Positions 42,233 to 51,485 of a stretch of 64,000 bases of DNA are shown one piece after another (position 1 is the stretch's first letter; the number at the start of each line of letters is the position of its first letter). The notes beneath the pieces were generated by a model. The model was not told where the DNA came from, did not search any database, and was given only the letters and a program-made list of their open reading frames with translations. Origin of the DNA: Flavobacteriales bacterium (GTDB lineage: Bacteria > Bacteroidota > Bacteroidia > NS11-12g > UBA9320); the NCBI GenBank assembly GCA_020635395.1, contig JACJZV010000002.1, positions 124,001 through 188,000 of the forward strand. Reading direction: 5' to 3'. Made by a program: the position numbers and the translations under genes.

Positions 42233-44902
42233 ATGCAAACCCGGTTTCGGATAGGTATTTTTTTTGGTGGAAGTTCTCGCGAGCGTGAAGTATCGTTTGC
42301 CGGAGGCCGCACTGTGTACGATAATTTAGACAAAAGATTGTTTGATGCCGTACCCATTTTTGTTGACGAATTTGGAAACATGGTTTTGCTCAATTGGCAA
42401 TTTGTTTATCGGGGTACCATTCGAGATTTTTATCCTCCCGTAAGCCATTTGCCTGTCAGCAAAAATTCATTCCAGATTTACTCAGAGAGCATAGCTGCAA
42501 ACACATCGGATAGAAAAAAAATGCTTTCTGAAATAGGTCAAAACATTGAACCCATCAACCTAAGTAATCACATAGATATTGCCTTTTTGGCCATGCACGG
42601 CGAGCGGGGCGAAGACGGCAACATTCAAGGTTTGTTAGAGTGGTATGGAATACCTTACACCGGTTCAGGCATTTTGCCCTCGGCCTTAGGAATGAACAAA
42701 GCGGTACAGAAAAAATGGATGAGACACAGTGGGTTTGACGGGCCTATTTTTGCAACCGTAAAATTTGACGAATGGAAAAACTCGCCGATTTCTTTTTTTG
42801 AAAAGGTAAAAAATCAAATTGGGTTTCCCGTGGTCGTTAAAGCAGCCAATCAAGGCTCATCCATTGGGGTAACTATTTTAAAATCAGAAAATAAAGAGGA
42901 TTTTTACAAGGCAGTAAACAATAGCTTTTTTATAAAAAAATTAACCAAAACCGATTGGGAAAAATCCGATAAAGTGAGGCTAATTCGTGAGCTTAGCGAC
43001 ATAAGAAGTTCTCTTGGTTTTCCGATGTTTATAAACGACACCTTAGTTAATCATCCGGAAGAAGCTCTCGAACATATAGACCAACTATTTGTCGCCATGG
43101 AAGAAATAGAGCTTATGGCTGTGAGGGGCGAAGTGGAAGTTATTGCCGAACAATTTATTGAAGGACGAGAATTTAGCTGCATAGTAGTACGGGATAATGC
43201 CGGGAAAACCATTGCCTTACCTCCCACCGAAATTGTAAAAACCGGAGGCTATTTCGATTACAAATCAAAATACTTACCCGGACTGAGTAGAAAAATTACG
43301 CCCATAAACCTGCCGGATGAACAGATAGAACGCATACGGCAAGAATGTAGCCGACTCTTTGAATATTTCGAGTTTAATGTATATGCCCGAATTGACGGCT
43401 TTTACACCCCCGATGGCCGCATTTTGCTCAACGACCCAAACACCACTTCGGGCATGATGCCTTCTTCGTTTTTCTTTCATCAGGCTGCCGAAATTGGCCT
43501 AAACCCAAGCCAATTTTTGACCTTTATCATTCGCTCATCTATTGCCGAGCGTTTGCAGACCGTTCCATCTTTTATTCCCAAAAAAGCATTGCTCCACAAT
43601 CTTGACAAACGACTCGAAGATTTGTCGTCATCAAGCCAAACAATGGAAAAAGTGGCGGTAGTGATGGGTGGATACAGCACCGAAAGGCATATTTCGGTAG
43701 AAAGCGGACGAAATATTTTTGAGAAATTGTCCTCTTCGGGCAAGTATATGCCAGTACCTGTGTTTTTAACCGGAGACCACGACAATCATTTGTTGTTTAA
43801 GCTGCCCATCAATATAATGCTTAAAGACAATGCCGACGACATAAAACACAAAGTTGAACATTTTGAGAGAGCCGCCATTATTGAAAAAATAATAGCAGAG
43901 GCAAAAGATATTTTTGAAAAATACACCTTTGAAAAACCCATTTTTAAGCCCGAGCAAATAACTTATGAGGATTTGAAAAATGAATTTTCTACCGTTTTCA
44001 TTGCTTTGCATGGCAGGCCCGGCGAGGATGGAGCCGTTCAAAAAAAGTTAGACCAATATGGTATTGCATACAATGGCAGCGGTGTTGCCTCAAGCGAAAC
44101 AACCATTGATAAATTTATCACCAACAACATATTGCGAGACAATGGTTTTTTGGTGGCCGATGCAGCTCTTATAAATAAAGCTGGGTGGCAACAAAATCCC
44201 GAAAAAATTAAAAACCTGATTCAAAATATGGGCTTCCCGCTCATTGCAAAACCCGCTGATGAAGGCTGTAGCAGTGCGGTGAAAAAACTAAAAAACATCG
44301 ACGAGTTTGCCACCTATTGTGAGGTTACTTTTAGAGAAAATACCGAAATATCAAGTGCTGACAAACAAAAATTAAAGCTGGACGATAAAGAAGAATTTCC
44401 GCAAAAAGATTATTTCTTGGCCGAAACATTTATTGACAAAAAAGGAGCAAAACATTTTCTAGAAATTACGGGAGGCATGCTCACCAAATACGAAAACGGT
44501 AAGCTGTCGTATGAAGTTTTTGAACCAAGTGAGGCACTTGCCGAGGGAGAAATTTTATCATTGGCAGAAAAATTTTTGGCCGGAGAAGGGCAAAATATCA
44601 CTCCGGCACGTTTTTCGGCGGATGCAAACGAACAACAACGAATATCGGCCAAAGTGCGTTTGGAGCTTGAAAAAGTGGCCAAATGCCTGAACGTGGAAGG
44701 TTATTGTCGAATCGATGCTTTTGTTCGCATTTTTGGGGATGAAACTGTAGAAGTGGTGATTATCGAAATAAATTCGTTGCCGGGCATGACCCCTGCCACT
44801 TGCATCTATCATCAGGCTGCCATAAACGGATATAAACCTTTTGATTTTATTGATAAAATTCTGACTTTTGGGCAGCAAAGAACAGCTTTACAGCATAGAT
44901 AA
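42233..44902 (+). CDS. Double-domain D-alanine--D-alanine ligase
   Basis: 889-residue protein with two complete ATP-grasp Ddl units. Unit 1 (about 1-465): FFGGSSREREVSFAGG, HGERGEDGNIQG, VVVKAANQGSSIGV, YARIDGF, and the metal site NDPNTTSGM (Asp401, Asn403), where most Ddl enzymes have Glu-x-Asn. Unit 2 (from Met471): VVMGGYSTERHISVESG, HGRPGEDGAVQKKL, LIAKPADEGCSSAV, CRIDAF and the standard IIEINSLPGMTP (Glu845, Asn847). Ddl makes the D-Ala-D-Ala dipeptide used by MurF. A normal Ddl is 300-370 residues, so this is a fused duplication; both units keep most catalytic residues. The next gene encodes a PASTA protein. Confidence 0.93.
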   Translation: MQTRFRIGIFFGGSSREREVSFAGGRTVYDNLDKRLFDAVPIFVDEFGNMVLLNWQFVYRGTIRDFYPPVSHLPVSKNSFQIYSESIAANTSDRKKMLSEIGQNIEPINLSNHIDIAFLAMHGERGEDGNIQGLLEWYGIPYTGSGILPSALGMNKAVQKKWMRHSGFDGPIFATVKFDEWKNSPISFFEKVKNQIGFPVVVKAANQGSSIGVTILKSENKEDFYKAVNNSFFIKKLTKTDWEKSDKVRLIRELSDIRSSLGFPMFINDTLVNHPEEALEHIDQLFVAMEEIELMAVRGEVEVIAEQFIEGREFSCIVVRDNAGKTIALPPTEIVKTGGYFDYKSKYLPGLSRKITPINLPDEQIERIRQECSRLFEYFEFNVYARIDGFYTPDGRILLNDPNTTSGMMPSSFFFHQAAEIGLNPSQFLTFIIRSSIAERLQTVPSFIPKKALLHNLDKRLEDLSSSSQTMEKVAVVMGGYSTERHISVESGRNIFEKLSSSGKYMPVPVFLTGDHDNHLLFKLPINIMLKDNADDIKHKVEHFERAAIIEKIIAEAKDIFEKYTFEKPIFKPEQITYEDLKNEFSTVFIALHGRPGEDGAVQKKLDQYGIAYNGSGVASSETTIDKFITNNILRDNGFLVADAALINKAGWQQNPEKIKNLIQNMGFPLIAKPADEGCSSAVKKLKNIDEFATYCEVTFRENTEISSADKQKLKLDDKEEFPQKDYFLAETFIDKKGAKHFLEITGGMLTKYENGKLSYEVFEPSEALAEGEILSLAEKFLAGEGQNITPARFSADANEQQRISAKVRLELEKVAKCLNVEGYCRIDAFVRIFGDETVEVVIIEINSLPGMTPATCIYHQAAINGYKPFDFIDKILTFGQQRTALQHR

Positions 44903-44918
44903 TTTAACGCAACAAGGA

Positions 44919-45506
44919 ATGAATAAAACACTAAAAACATTGCTATTAATAGGGCTTGCAACCATTGGATTTATTGCCTTATCGCTTATTTTCATTCATT
45001 TCTATACGGGGCATGGAAAAGCGTTGGTTAAGGTTCCGAAGATAGAAGGACTCAAAATAGATAAAGCCGTTGAAATATTAGTAGATCAAGGCTTTAACTA
45101 TGAAATAACCGACACAGTTTATAGAGATGGAAAGCCTCTTTTATCTATTATCGACCAAGACCCGGAGGCAGATTTTGATGTAAAGTATGGCCGAAAAATT
45201 TATTTGGTGCTTAATTCTGACAAAATTCCGGATGTGATTATGCCAGATGTAACCGATGGTGATTCGTATGACCAGGTGGTGCGAAGTTTTAAAAGTATTG
45301 GCCTTAAAATAGGCAAAATAACCGAACAACCCATTCCGGAAATAAAAGACCCCGACAGCAAAACTGTTTTGGGTGTTTTTTACCCAGGCACCCAAGACCC
45401 CATAAAGCCCGGCACAAAAATTCAACGAAACTCTACGGTGGATATGGCCATTGGCGTGATGATAAGAGCCGCAGCCGCCGACACCACTTCTACCGAAGGG
45501 GAATAA
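44919..45506 (+). CDS. Membrane-anchored PASTA-domain protein
   Basis: 195-residue protein: one N-terminal transmembrane helix (about 8-28), then PASTA repeats (VKVPKIEGLKIDKAVEILVDQGF, and VIMPDVTDGDSYDQVVRSFKSIGL) facing the periplasm. PASTA domains bind peptidoglycan or uncrosslinked muropeptides. ATG 44919 has AAGGA just upstream; the longer frame would overlap the ddl gene. The ddl-PASTA order recurs in Bacteroidota and fits a cell-wall role. There is no kinase domain, unlike the PASTA kinases of Gram-positives. Confidence 0.92.
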   Translation: MNKTLKTLLLIGLATIGFIALSLIFIHFYTGHGKALVKVPKIEGLKIDKAVEILVDQGFNYEITDTVYRDGKPLLSIIDQDPEADFDVKYGRKIYLVLNSDKIPDVIMPDVTDGDSYDQVVRSFKSIGLKIGKITEQPIPEIKDPDSKTVLGVFYPGTQDPIKPGTKIQRNSTVDMAIGVMIRAAAADTTSTEGE

Positions 45507-45577
45507 AATTGAACTCTTACTCATTTGTTGCAAATCATTTTTGATAATTCCACTCAACCAAGCTATTTTGCATCAAA

Positions 45578-47500
45578 ATGAAAACTTGGAGCCTTTTTAT
45601 CGTCTTGATTATTCTTGGTTCTTTCCAACTGAGTGCTCAATTATGCAAACCCGATTTTTATTTTTTGGGTGAAAACGCAATCACGGCCAAACACAACAAG
45701 AAAAAATCGGATGTCGGTATTGACTATGATGTGGTTTATCATCGATTAGAATTAAACATCGACCCAAGAAAATCGCCGATGAACGGTGCGGTTACCACCT
45801 ATTTCAAACCTCTTATAGACAATTTCCAAATTATCAAATTTGATTTGGCAAACAATATGTCGGTAGATTCGGTAATCTACCACAACGAACGCATACTTGC
45901 CTTTTCGCACAGCAACCATATTATTTCCATATTGTTAGGAACACCCGTAATAAAGGGAAGCACCGACTCCATTATAGTGCATTATAGCGGCAACCCTACG
46001 GCCAATGCCGATGCCAGCTATGTGCTAGAAAAAGATAGGCCAATCAGTGATGCTCCAAGTGTAAGTACGCTTAGCGAACCATACGGAGCCTACCAATGGT
46101 GGCCATGCAAAAATGGAATTTACGACAAAATTGATTCGTTGGATATGTTGGTGACTGTGCCAAAAGGCAACAAAGCCGCAGGTTTGGGCATACTTATTTC
46201 TACCCAACAACCCAATGATTCACAACTGATTTTTCATTGGAAACACCGTTATCCGGTGGCAACTTATTTGGTAGCAGTTGCCGTTACAGACTACGTAGAA
46301 TTTACCGATTGGGTGCATTTTGTAGATGGCGATAGCATGCCCATTCTCAATTACGTTTTTCCCGAAAACATCGACGATGCCAAAAAATACACAAAGGTTG
46401 TGCTGCCAATCATGCGATATTACGACTCTCTGCTTGGCGATTATCCATTTAAAAATGAAAAATATGGCCACGCTCAATTTATGCGTGGTGGCGGCATGGA
46501 GCATCAAACCATGAGCTTTATGGGCAGCTGGAGTTTTGGGCTTATTGCACACGAGTTGGCTCATCAGTGGTTTGGCGACAAAATAACATGCAACTCATGG
46601 TCGGATTTGTGGCTGAATGAAGGTTTTGCGACCTATTTTACCCTATTGGCCCGCGAGCAATTGCAAGACGATAAGAGTGTTTTTTTTAGCGAATTGATAG
46701 GAAGCAGAGTAAAAGCCATGCTCGACATCGAATCGGTGTATAGAATTGACACACTGAACCGAGCAAGCCTTTTTAGTAGCAGAATTACCTACAACAAAGG
46801 GGCTCAATTGCTCCGTATGTTGCAATGGCAATTGGGCGATTCACTCTTTTTTAAATCGTTAAGAAACTACCTGAGCGATGAAAATTTGTCGTACAACTTT
46901 GCTCGTACAGATGATTTAAAATTTCATTTGGAAGCCACCTCAAGAAAAGATTTAACCGCTTTCTTTAATGATTGGTTTTATGGAACGGGCAATCCGCAAT
47001 ACGAAATAATTTGGAAACAAAAAGGCAAAATAGTTGAATTAGCTTTTGTGCAAACCACCAACGGTGACGTTGATTTCTTCTCCATTCCATTTGAAATTTT
47101 GTTGAGCAATGGTCACGACTCAGCCTATTTTACAATCGAACCCTGGTCGAATCAGTTTACCACCTCTGTTGAAATCGGTTTTATTGCCGACTCTCTCCAA
47201 TTTGACCCCAACCTTTGGATTTTGGCCACCGCAACAACACACAATCAAACCCAAAAATCTACGGATGTGTTTTTGTACCCAAATCCGGCAAAAGACGAAA
47301 TTATTGTAAGCAGCTTCGACTCTACATTAACCCAACTAAACCTTTATGACATAACCGGAAAAGTATTATTTGAAAAAGCACTGAGTCCCGCCAAAAATCT
47401 TCTGATTTCCATTCCTGTAAATCATTTTACCAACGGTTTATACTTTATTGAACTGATTGGAACGGACACAAAATCGATTGCAAAATTCGTTAAGGAATAA
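45578..47500 (+). CDS. T9SS-exported M1-family aminopeptidase
   Basis: 640-residue zinc aminopeptidase. Signal peptide ending LSAQ; M1 domain with the substrate-amine motif GGGMEHQTM (GAMEN-like, altered) and the zinc site HELAHQWFGD (His325, Glu326, His329), with the third ligand Glu348 in WLNEGFATYF. The last ~80 residues are a T9SS sorting domain (VFLYPNPAKDEIIVSS, LNLYDITGKVLFE, TNGLYFIELIGTD). It is therefore exported to trim peptides from N-termini outside the cell. The stop overlaps the next start (TAATG). Confidence 0.93.
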   Translation: MKTWSLFIVLIILGSFQLSAQLCKPDFYFLGENAITAKHNKKKSDVGIDYDVVYHRLELNIDPRKSPMNGAVTTYFKPLIDNFQIIKFDLANNMSVDSVIYHNERILAFSHSNHIISILLGTPVIKGSTDSIIVHYSGNPTANADASYVLEKDRPISDAPSVSTLSEPYGAYQWWPCKNGIYDKIDSLDMLVTVPKGNKAAGLGILISTQQPNDSQLIFHWKHRYPVATYLVAVAVTDYVEFTDWVHFVDGDSMPILNYVFPENIDDAKKYTKVVLPIMRYYDSLLGDYPFKNEKYGHAQFMRGGGMEHQTMSFMGSWSFGLIAHELAHQWFGDKITCNSWSDLWLNEGFATYFTLLAREQLQDDKSVFFSELIGSRVKAMLDIESVYRIDTLNRASLFSSRITYNKGAQLLRMLQWQLGDSLFFKSLRNYLSDENLSYNFARTDDLKFHLEATSRKDLTAFFNDWFYGTGNPQYEIIWKQKGKIVELAFVQTTNGDVDFFSIPFEILLSNGHDSAYFTIEPWSNQFTTSVEIGFIADSLQFDPNLWILATATTHNQTQKSTDVFLYPNPAKDEIIVSSFDSTLTQLNLYDITGKVLFEKALSPAKNLLISIPVNHFTNGLYFIELIGTDTKSIAKFVKE

Positions 47501-48153
47501 TGCTAAAAACAACTTTTATCTTGATTTTGCTCTCAGGGCTTATTTATTTAGGAACATCCAAAGTTACCTTACCACAAACCGAAAACAAAACCCTTTCGTA
47601 CAACGAATATCTCGATAGCCTGTCAAAACAAAAATCTGCCATTGACTCCGGCGATTTTGACTTAGCAAAAAAACTATTGTTCGAGACTATCAATGACCAC
47701 ATACCAAGCTACTGGATTGGCACAAAATGGAATTTTAATGGCACCAGCCAAACCCCAAAATCAGGCACCATAGCGTGTGGTTATTTTCTTACCACGGTGA
47801 TGAAGCAAACCGGATACAACATTGAGCGGGTCAAGATGGCACAACAAGCCTCTTCGGTTTTGATAAACGCCTATTGCACCGACATAAAAACGTTAGGAAG
47901 CAAGGAAAAAATAAAAGCCTATTTGGCCGCACAACCCGATAGCTCTGTGTTTATTTTAGGCTTAGACTTTCATGTGGTGTTTGTTGCCAAAAATGGTTCA
48001 GATAACCAAATTATACATTCAAACTACATAGACAATATGGGTGTGGTAAAAGAAAATTTTGACAATGCCCAAGTGCTTTCGAAAAACACATTTTTTATGA
48101 TTGGAAATTTATCGGCAAATACCAAAAAAATGAATGAATGGATGGGCTGGTAA
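47500..48153 (+). CDS. Exported protein with possible Cys-His hydrolase core
   Basis: 217 residues; an N-terminal hydrophobic segment (about 5-20) acts as signal or anchor. The centre carries SGTIACGYFLTTV and later LGLDFHVVFVAKNG and IHSNYID. A Cys at the start of a helix followed by a His at the start of a strand resembles papain-like amidases (NlpC/P60 or CHAP-like), but I do not recognise a named family. It overlaps the aminopeptidase gene by one base, so it is co-translated and probably works outside the cytoplasm. Confidence 0.6.
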   Translation: MLKTTFILILLSGLIYLGTSKVTLPQTENKTLSYNEYLDSLSKQKSAIDSGDFDLAKKLLFETINDHIPSYWIGTKWNFNGTSQTPKSGTIACGYFLTTVMKQTGYNIERVKMAQQASSVLINAYCTDIKTLGSKEKIKAYLAAQPDSSVFILGLDFHVVFVAKNGSDNQIIHSNYIDNMGVVKENFDNAQVLSKNTFFMIGNLSANTKKMNEWMGW

Positions 48154-48156
48154 CTT

Positions 48157-49485
48157 CTACCGATTAAAGCTCAACCTCTGCCCCATTCTGCTCTCATCAA
48201 AAATACCGTTTCTGTAAACCCAATGTCCGCTAACAAAGGTATTTGTTATAACAAAATCAAACCTTCTACCCTCCAACGGCGACCAACCGCATTTATATAA
48301 AATGTTATCCTTTTCTACCACCATAGATTTCATGGGGTTTACCAAAACTAAATCGGCAAAATATCCTTCACGAACAAAACCTCGTTTTTCAATATTGAAT
48401 AATTCGGCGGGTTTGTGGCACATTCTATTTACCACTTCTTCTACCGAAATTCGGCCATCCCTGGCATGTTGCAACATCAACTGAAGGCTGTGTTGTACCA
48501 ACGGCAGCCCGGAAGGAGCATTCAAGTATTTTCCGGCCTTTTCTTCGGCAGTGTGCGGTGCATGATCGGTGGCTATCACGTCAAACTTTCCCTCACGCAA
48601 AGCATTCCACAAAGCCTCTTGGTCGGTTTTGTATTTTATAGCAGGATTGCATTTAATTTTCGAACCCAACGTAGCATAATCATCTGCATTAAACGACAAA
48701 TGATGCACGCACACTTCAGAGGTAATTTTTTTGTTTTTGAAATTCTCTTCGGTGGTAAACAAAGCAATTTCTTCGGCGGTGCTAATATGCAAAATATGAA
48801 TTCGGGTATCGTGTTTTTTGGCTAATTCCACCGCCTTGCTTGATGACAAATAACACGCATGGCTATTTCTTATTTCAGGATGTGCCGAAAACGGTATTTC
48901 ATCACCATATTTATCTATATACTGCTGTGTATTGGTCTTGATGGTTTGCTCATCCTCGCAGTGCAAAGCAATAATGGTGGGAGCATTGGCAAAAATTTTG
49001 GAAAGCACGTGGTCGTCGTCCACCAACATATCGCCGGTGCTACTGCCCATAAAAATTTTTATCCCACACACCTTTTTGGGGTCTGTCCGCATCAATTCGT
49101 CGTAGTTGTTGTTGGTAGTACCCATAAAAAAGGAATAATTGGCCAACGACGATTGGGCTCCAATTTGATATTTCTGCTCCAGCAACTCTTGTGTAACAGC
49201 CTGGGGCTTTGTGTTTGGCATTTCCATAAAACTGGTTATTCCACCCGCCACTGCCGCTTTTGCCTCGGTATAAATGTTGGCTTTGTGTGTTAACCCGGGT
49301 TCTCTAAAATGCACTTGATCGTCAATAACACCCGGCAACAGCCATTGGCCTTCGGCCTCAATAATGGTGGCCGTTGGGTGACTAATGCTTTGAGCAATTT
49401 TTTCGATGATTCCATCTTTTACCAACACATCGCCCTCCATTCGACGATGCTCATTTATTATGGTTGCATTTTTTATGAGGTACAT
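48157..49485 (-). CDS. pyrC: Dihydroorotase
   Basis: 442-residue amidohydrolase closing carbamoyl-aspartate to dihydroorotate in pyrimidine synthesis. The motif DDQVHFREPGLTHK replaces the usual DxHxH with DQVH, as is typical of Bacteroidota dihydroorotases. Further marks are MEMPNTKPQAV, LHCEDE, ILHISTAEE and TDHAPHTAEEKAGKY. ATG 49485 gives the canonical MYLIKNATIINE start; the frame runs up to 49548, overlapping the stop of the next gene region. It marks the conserved left border of the accessory operon. Confidence 0.93.
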   Translation of the reverse strand: MYLIKNATIINEHRRMEGDVLVKDGIIEKIAQSISHPTATIIEAEGQWLLPGVIDDQVHFREPGLTHKANIYTEAKAAVAGGITSFMEMPNTKPQAVTQELLEQKYQIGAQSSLANYSFFMGTTNNNYDELMRTDPKKVCGIKIFMGSSTGDMLVDDDHVLSKIFANAPTIIALHCEDEQTIKTNTQQYIDKYGDEIPFSAHPEIRNSHACYLSSSKAVELAKKHDTRIHILHISTAEEIALFTTEENFKNKKITSEVCVHHLSFNADDYATLGSKIKCNPAIKYKTDQEALWNALREGKFDVIATDHAPHTAEEKAGKYLNAPSGLPLVQHSLQLMLQHARDGRISVEEVVNRMCHKPAELFNIEKRGFVREGYFADLVLVNPMKSMVVEKDNILYKCGWSPLEGRRFDFVITNTFVSGHWVYRNGIFDESRMGQRLSFNR

Positions 49486-49547
49486 ATCCAAAAGTTTTGG
49501 CGAAGGTAGGGAAGTTTTGGTTGGTGTGTGTGACTGCTGCGTTGGCA

Positions 49548-50129
49548 TTATGATAGTAAGTTTTTGATTTTATTTTGTTTTTTAATGATGTCCAAAAAAA
49601 CCTTATTTCTTGCTTCCGCATCTTTAATCAAGGTCGATGCACTAATTACAAAAATTGAAATATTGGGTTCACTGTAAAAGCGATGATAAATTGGACTTTC
49701 AAGTGAGAACAAAGGAGTATAACCATCTGTTCTAAGTCTATCAGCAAGTTTGTCGTCTATTTCAGTGATTAAAAATGAAGATACTTCTTCAATCCTTTCT
49801 TTCTCTTTAAAAGCTTTTACATAATCCAACAACTGCTGGATTCCTGCAAATTTCTTTCTGTCAGGTTTAGATGCATAGTCAAACGGTTTGATTTCAACCA
49901 AAACTGATTTCAAGCGTTCTGGTTTACTTGGATTATGTGAAAAGAAAAGAGATAAGTCGGGTTTATCGTCCAGAATATCTGTGTCGCCATTTTCTTCATC
50001 AATTCCTTTTAGAACCTCTCTAATCCTTTTATCGCTTGCTACATAGCTGTATGTGGTATATCTGTCGTCTAATAGCCAAAGATTGTTTTTGCCAACAGCA
50101 TAGTAATCATCATCAGTTCTCATTTCCAT
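49548..50129 (-). CDS. PD-(D/E)xK nuclease-like domain, detached C-terminus of the GHKL ATPase gene
   Basis: 193 residues that read as the C-terminal nuclease domain of the upstream ATPase. NNLWLLDDRYTTYSYVASDK is followed by Asp58 (KPDLSLFF), Glu79-x-Lys81 (VLVEIKPF) and QQLLDYV, the D-ExK-QxxxY layout of PD-(D/E)xK nucleases. It is in the same frame as the 50151-51479 gene: only one TAA and seven sense codons (reading EIIHNLF) separate them. An ATG at 50129 could restart translation. Most likely one gene of about 643 codons broken by a nonsense mutation; a restart, readthrough or base-calling error are alternatives. Confidence 0.75.
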   Translation of the reverse strand: MEMRTDDDYYAVGKNNLWLLDDRYTTYSYVASDKRIREVLKGIDEENGDTDILDDKPDLSLFFSHNPSKPERLKSVLVEIKPFDYASKPDRKKFAGIQQLLDYVKAFKEKERIEEVSSFLITEIDDKLADRLRTDGYTPLFSLESPIYHRFYSEPNISIFVISASTLIKDAEARNKVFLDIIKKQNKIKNLLS

Positions 50130-50150
50130 GAACAGATTATGGATGATTTC

Positions 50151-51479
50151 TTAAACTCTTTCTTTTTTGTCAATCAATTTCTTTAATCGCTCAATTACCA
50201 AAACACGGTCATTGATGTATGAAACCAATTCGTTATGCGTTAACTCAATCGCTTCGTAAAGTTCTGTGTCGGTGTATTCCTCTTTCCCTGCTGATGCAAG
50301 TATTTTTTCTTTAGCATTATCAAACTTTTTCTTAGCGTTGTCAATCAGTTTTTTCTTGTCCATGAAGCCAGCAATTTCAATATCTGTTTCATCAATGTAG
50401 TTGATTAGATATGGTCGCTCTTCATGTATTTCTTTAATCTTCGTCTTGTTTATTTCTTTTGTTTCCGGAATTCCTTCTTTCACCAAGTCTGTTACGGTCT
50501 TTTTTAATTCTTCGTTGATTAAATCCCATGAAAGTGTTGTGAAAGCATCCGTTCGTAGGGGTTTTATGTCAAAGTCGTTTCTTTCGTGGTTAACTCTTGT
50601 GTTTAGATACTTAGATTCAAGCAATAAATATCCTGAATAACCATAGGGGAAATTCAGTTTCAGATCTTTTTCGGAAAACTCACATACAGTTCTATTATTT
50701 GCACAGTAGTATGCATTTAGCTTGCCATCTACATTTTCAATTCTATGATTTAATGTAAACTCAAATTCCTTGCTTTCTCTGTCTTTTACTATGAATTTGC
50801 GTTCCTTGAAGTCAGGAATATCTTTTGGCTCAATAAATACTTGGTCGGAAGTGGTTTGGTCTGTGAAGCTAATTGTAATTTCAACACCTTTCTTTTTGTA
50901 AAAGAATAGCGTAGGAATCAGATTAAGCAATACCTTTTCTCTAATTGCTTCCAAATCCATTTCAATTCTTCTATCAACGTGTTTATCATGGTTTAAGTAG
51001 CTTTCGGAAAGGCTATTTAAAGTTACTTCGGTTAAATTTTGCTCTACTTTACTTGGGGTGCTTTTAATATTGTCTGTATCGAAATCAAAGTCAAATTTGA
51101 AACTCCTTACTTCTTGTGTGTTAACCAATGAGCTTGTAAAATTGGCATAATTGTAAACCTTTAGGAATACAAACCGACCAACACCTTTACAACCCAAAGC
51201 CTTTTTGTATTCAGTTCTGTATTTGCAAAATGAATCGTAGTTGTCATCATGCAAACCATCGCCATTGTCTCGAACTGTTATAGTGTGAACCTTTTTCCTT
51301 GCGATTTCTGTTTCACTTTCCTTGATAGGATTATCGAATGAGTTTAATATACAATCAATAGCTGTAGCTTTTGCATGAATAGCATTTGTGATGGCCTCAA
51401 AAATCACATCATATTGTGAAATTCGACTACTGATGTCTTCATCCACAATTCGTTTTATCTCTGCAAACATTTTACTCAT
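50151..51479 (-). CDS. GHKL (Hsp90-like) ATPase, C-terminus cut by an in-frame stop
   Basis: 442 residues with the Bergerat ATP-binding fold: N-box EAITNAIHAKA (Glu28, Asn32), DNGDGL (71-76) and KGVGRF (98-103). A middle domain with the NHERNDFDIKP block and a helical part follow. Similar proteins usually end in a nuclease domain, which here is the next frame after a single TAA at 50151-50153. The family resembles MutL/MORC/Hsp90-type ATPases found in bacterial conflict operons. Last intact member of the operon, seven bases after the SMC-like ATPase gene. Confidence 0.85.
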   Translation of the reverse strand: MSKMFAEIKRIVDEDISSRISQYDVIFEAITNAIHAKATAIDCILNSFDNPIKESETEIARKKVHTITVRDNGDGLHDDNYDSFCKYRTEYKKALGCKGVGRFVFLKVYNYANFTSSLVNTQEVRSFKFDFDFDTDNIKSTPSKVEQNLTEVTLNSLSESYLNHDKHVDRRIEMDLEAIREKVLLNLIPTLFFYKKKGVEITISFTDQTTSDQVFIEPKDIPDFKERKFIVKDRESKEFEFTLNHRIENVDGKLNAYYCANNRTVCEFSEKDLKLNFPYGYSGYLLLESKYLNTRVNHERNDFDIKPLRTDAFTTLSWDLINEELKKTVTDLVKEGIPETKEINKTKIKEIHEERPYLINYIDETDIEIAGFMDKKKLIDNAKKKFDNAKEKILASAGKEEYTDTELYEAIELTHNELVSYINDRVLVIERLKKLIDKKERV

Positions 51480-51485
51480 AGCTTC

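Noticed and set aside
48302..49509. Plus-strand frames across pyrC
   Set aside because: Antisense to a fully conserved dihydroorotase; no family resemblance.
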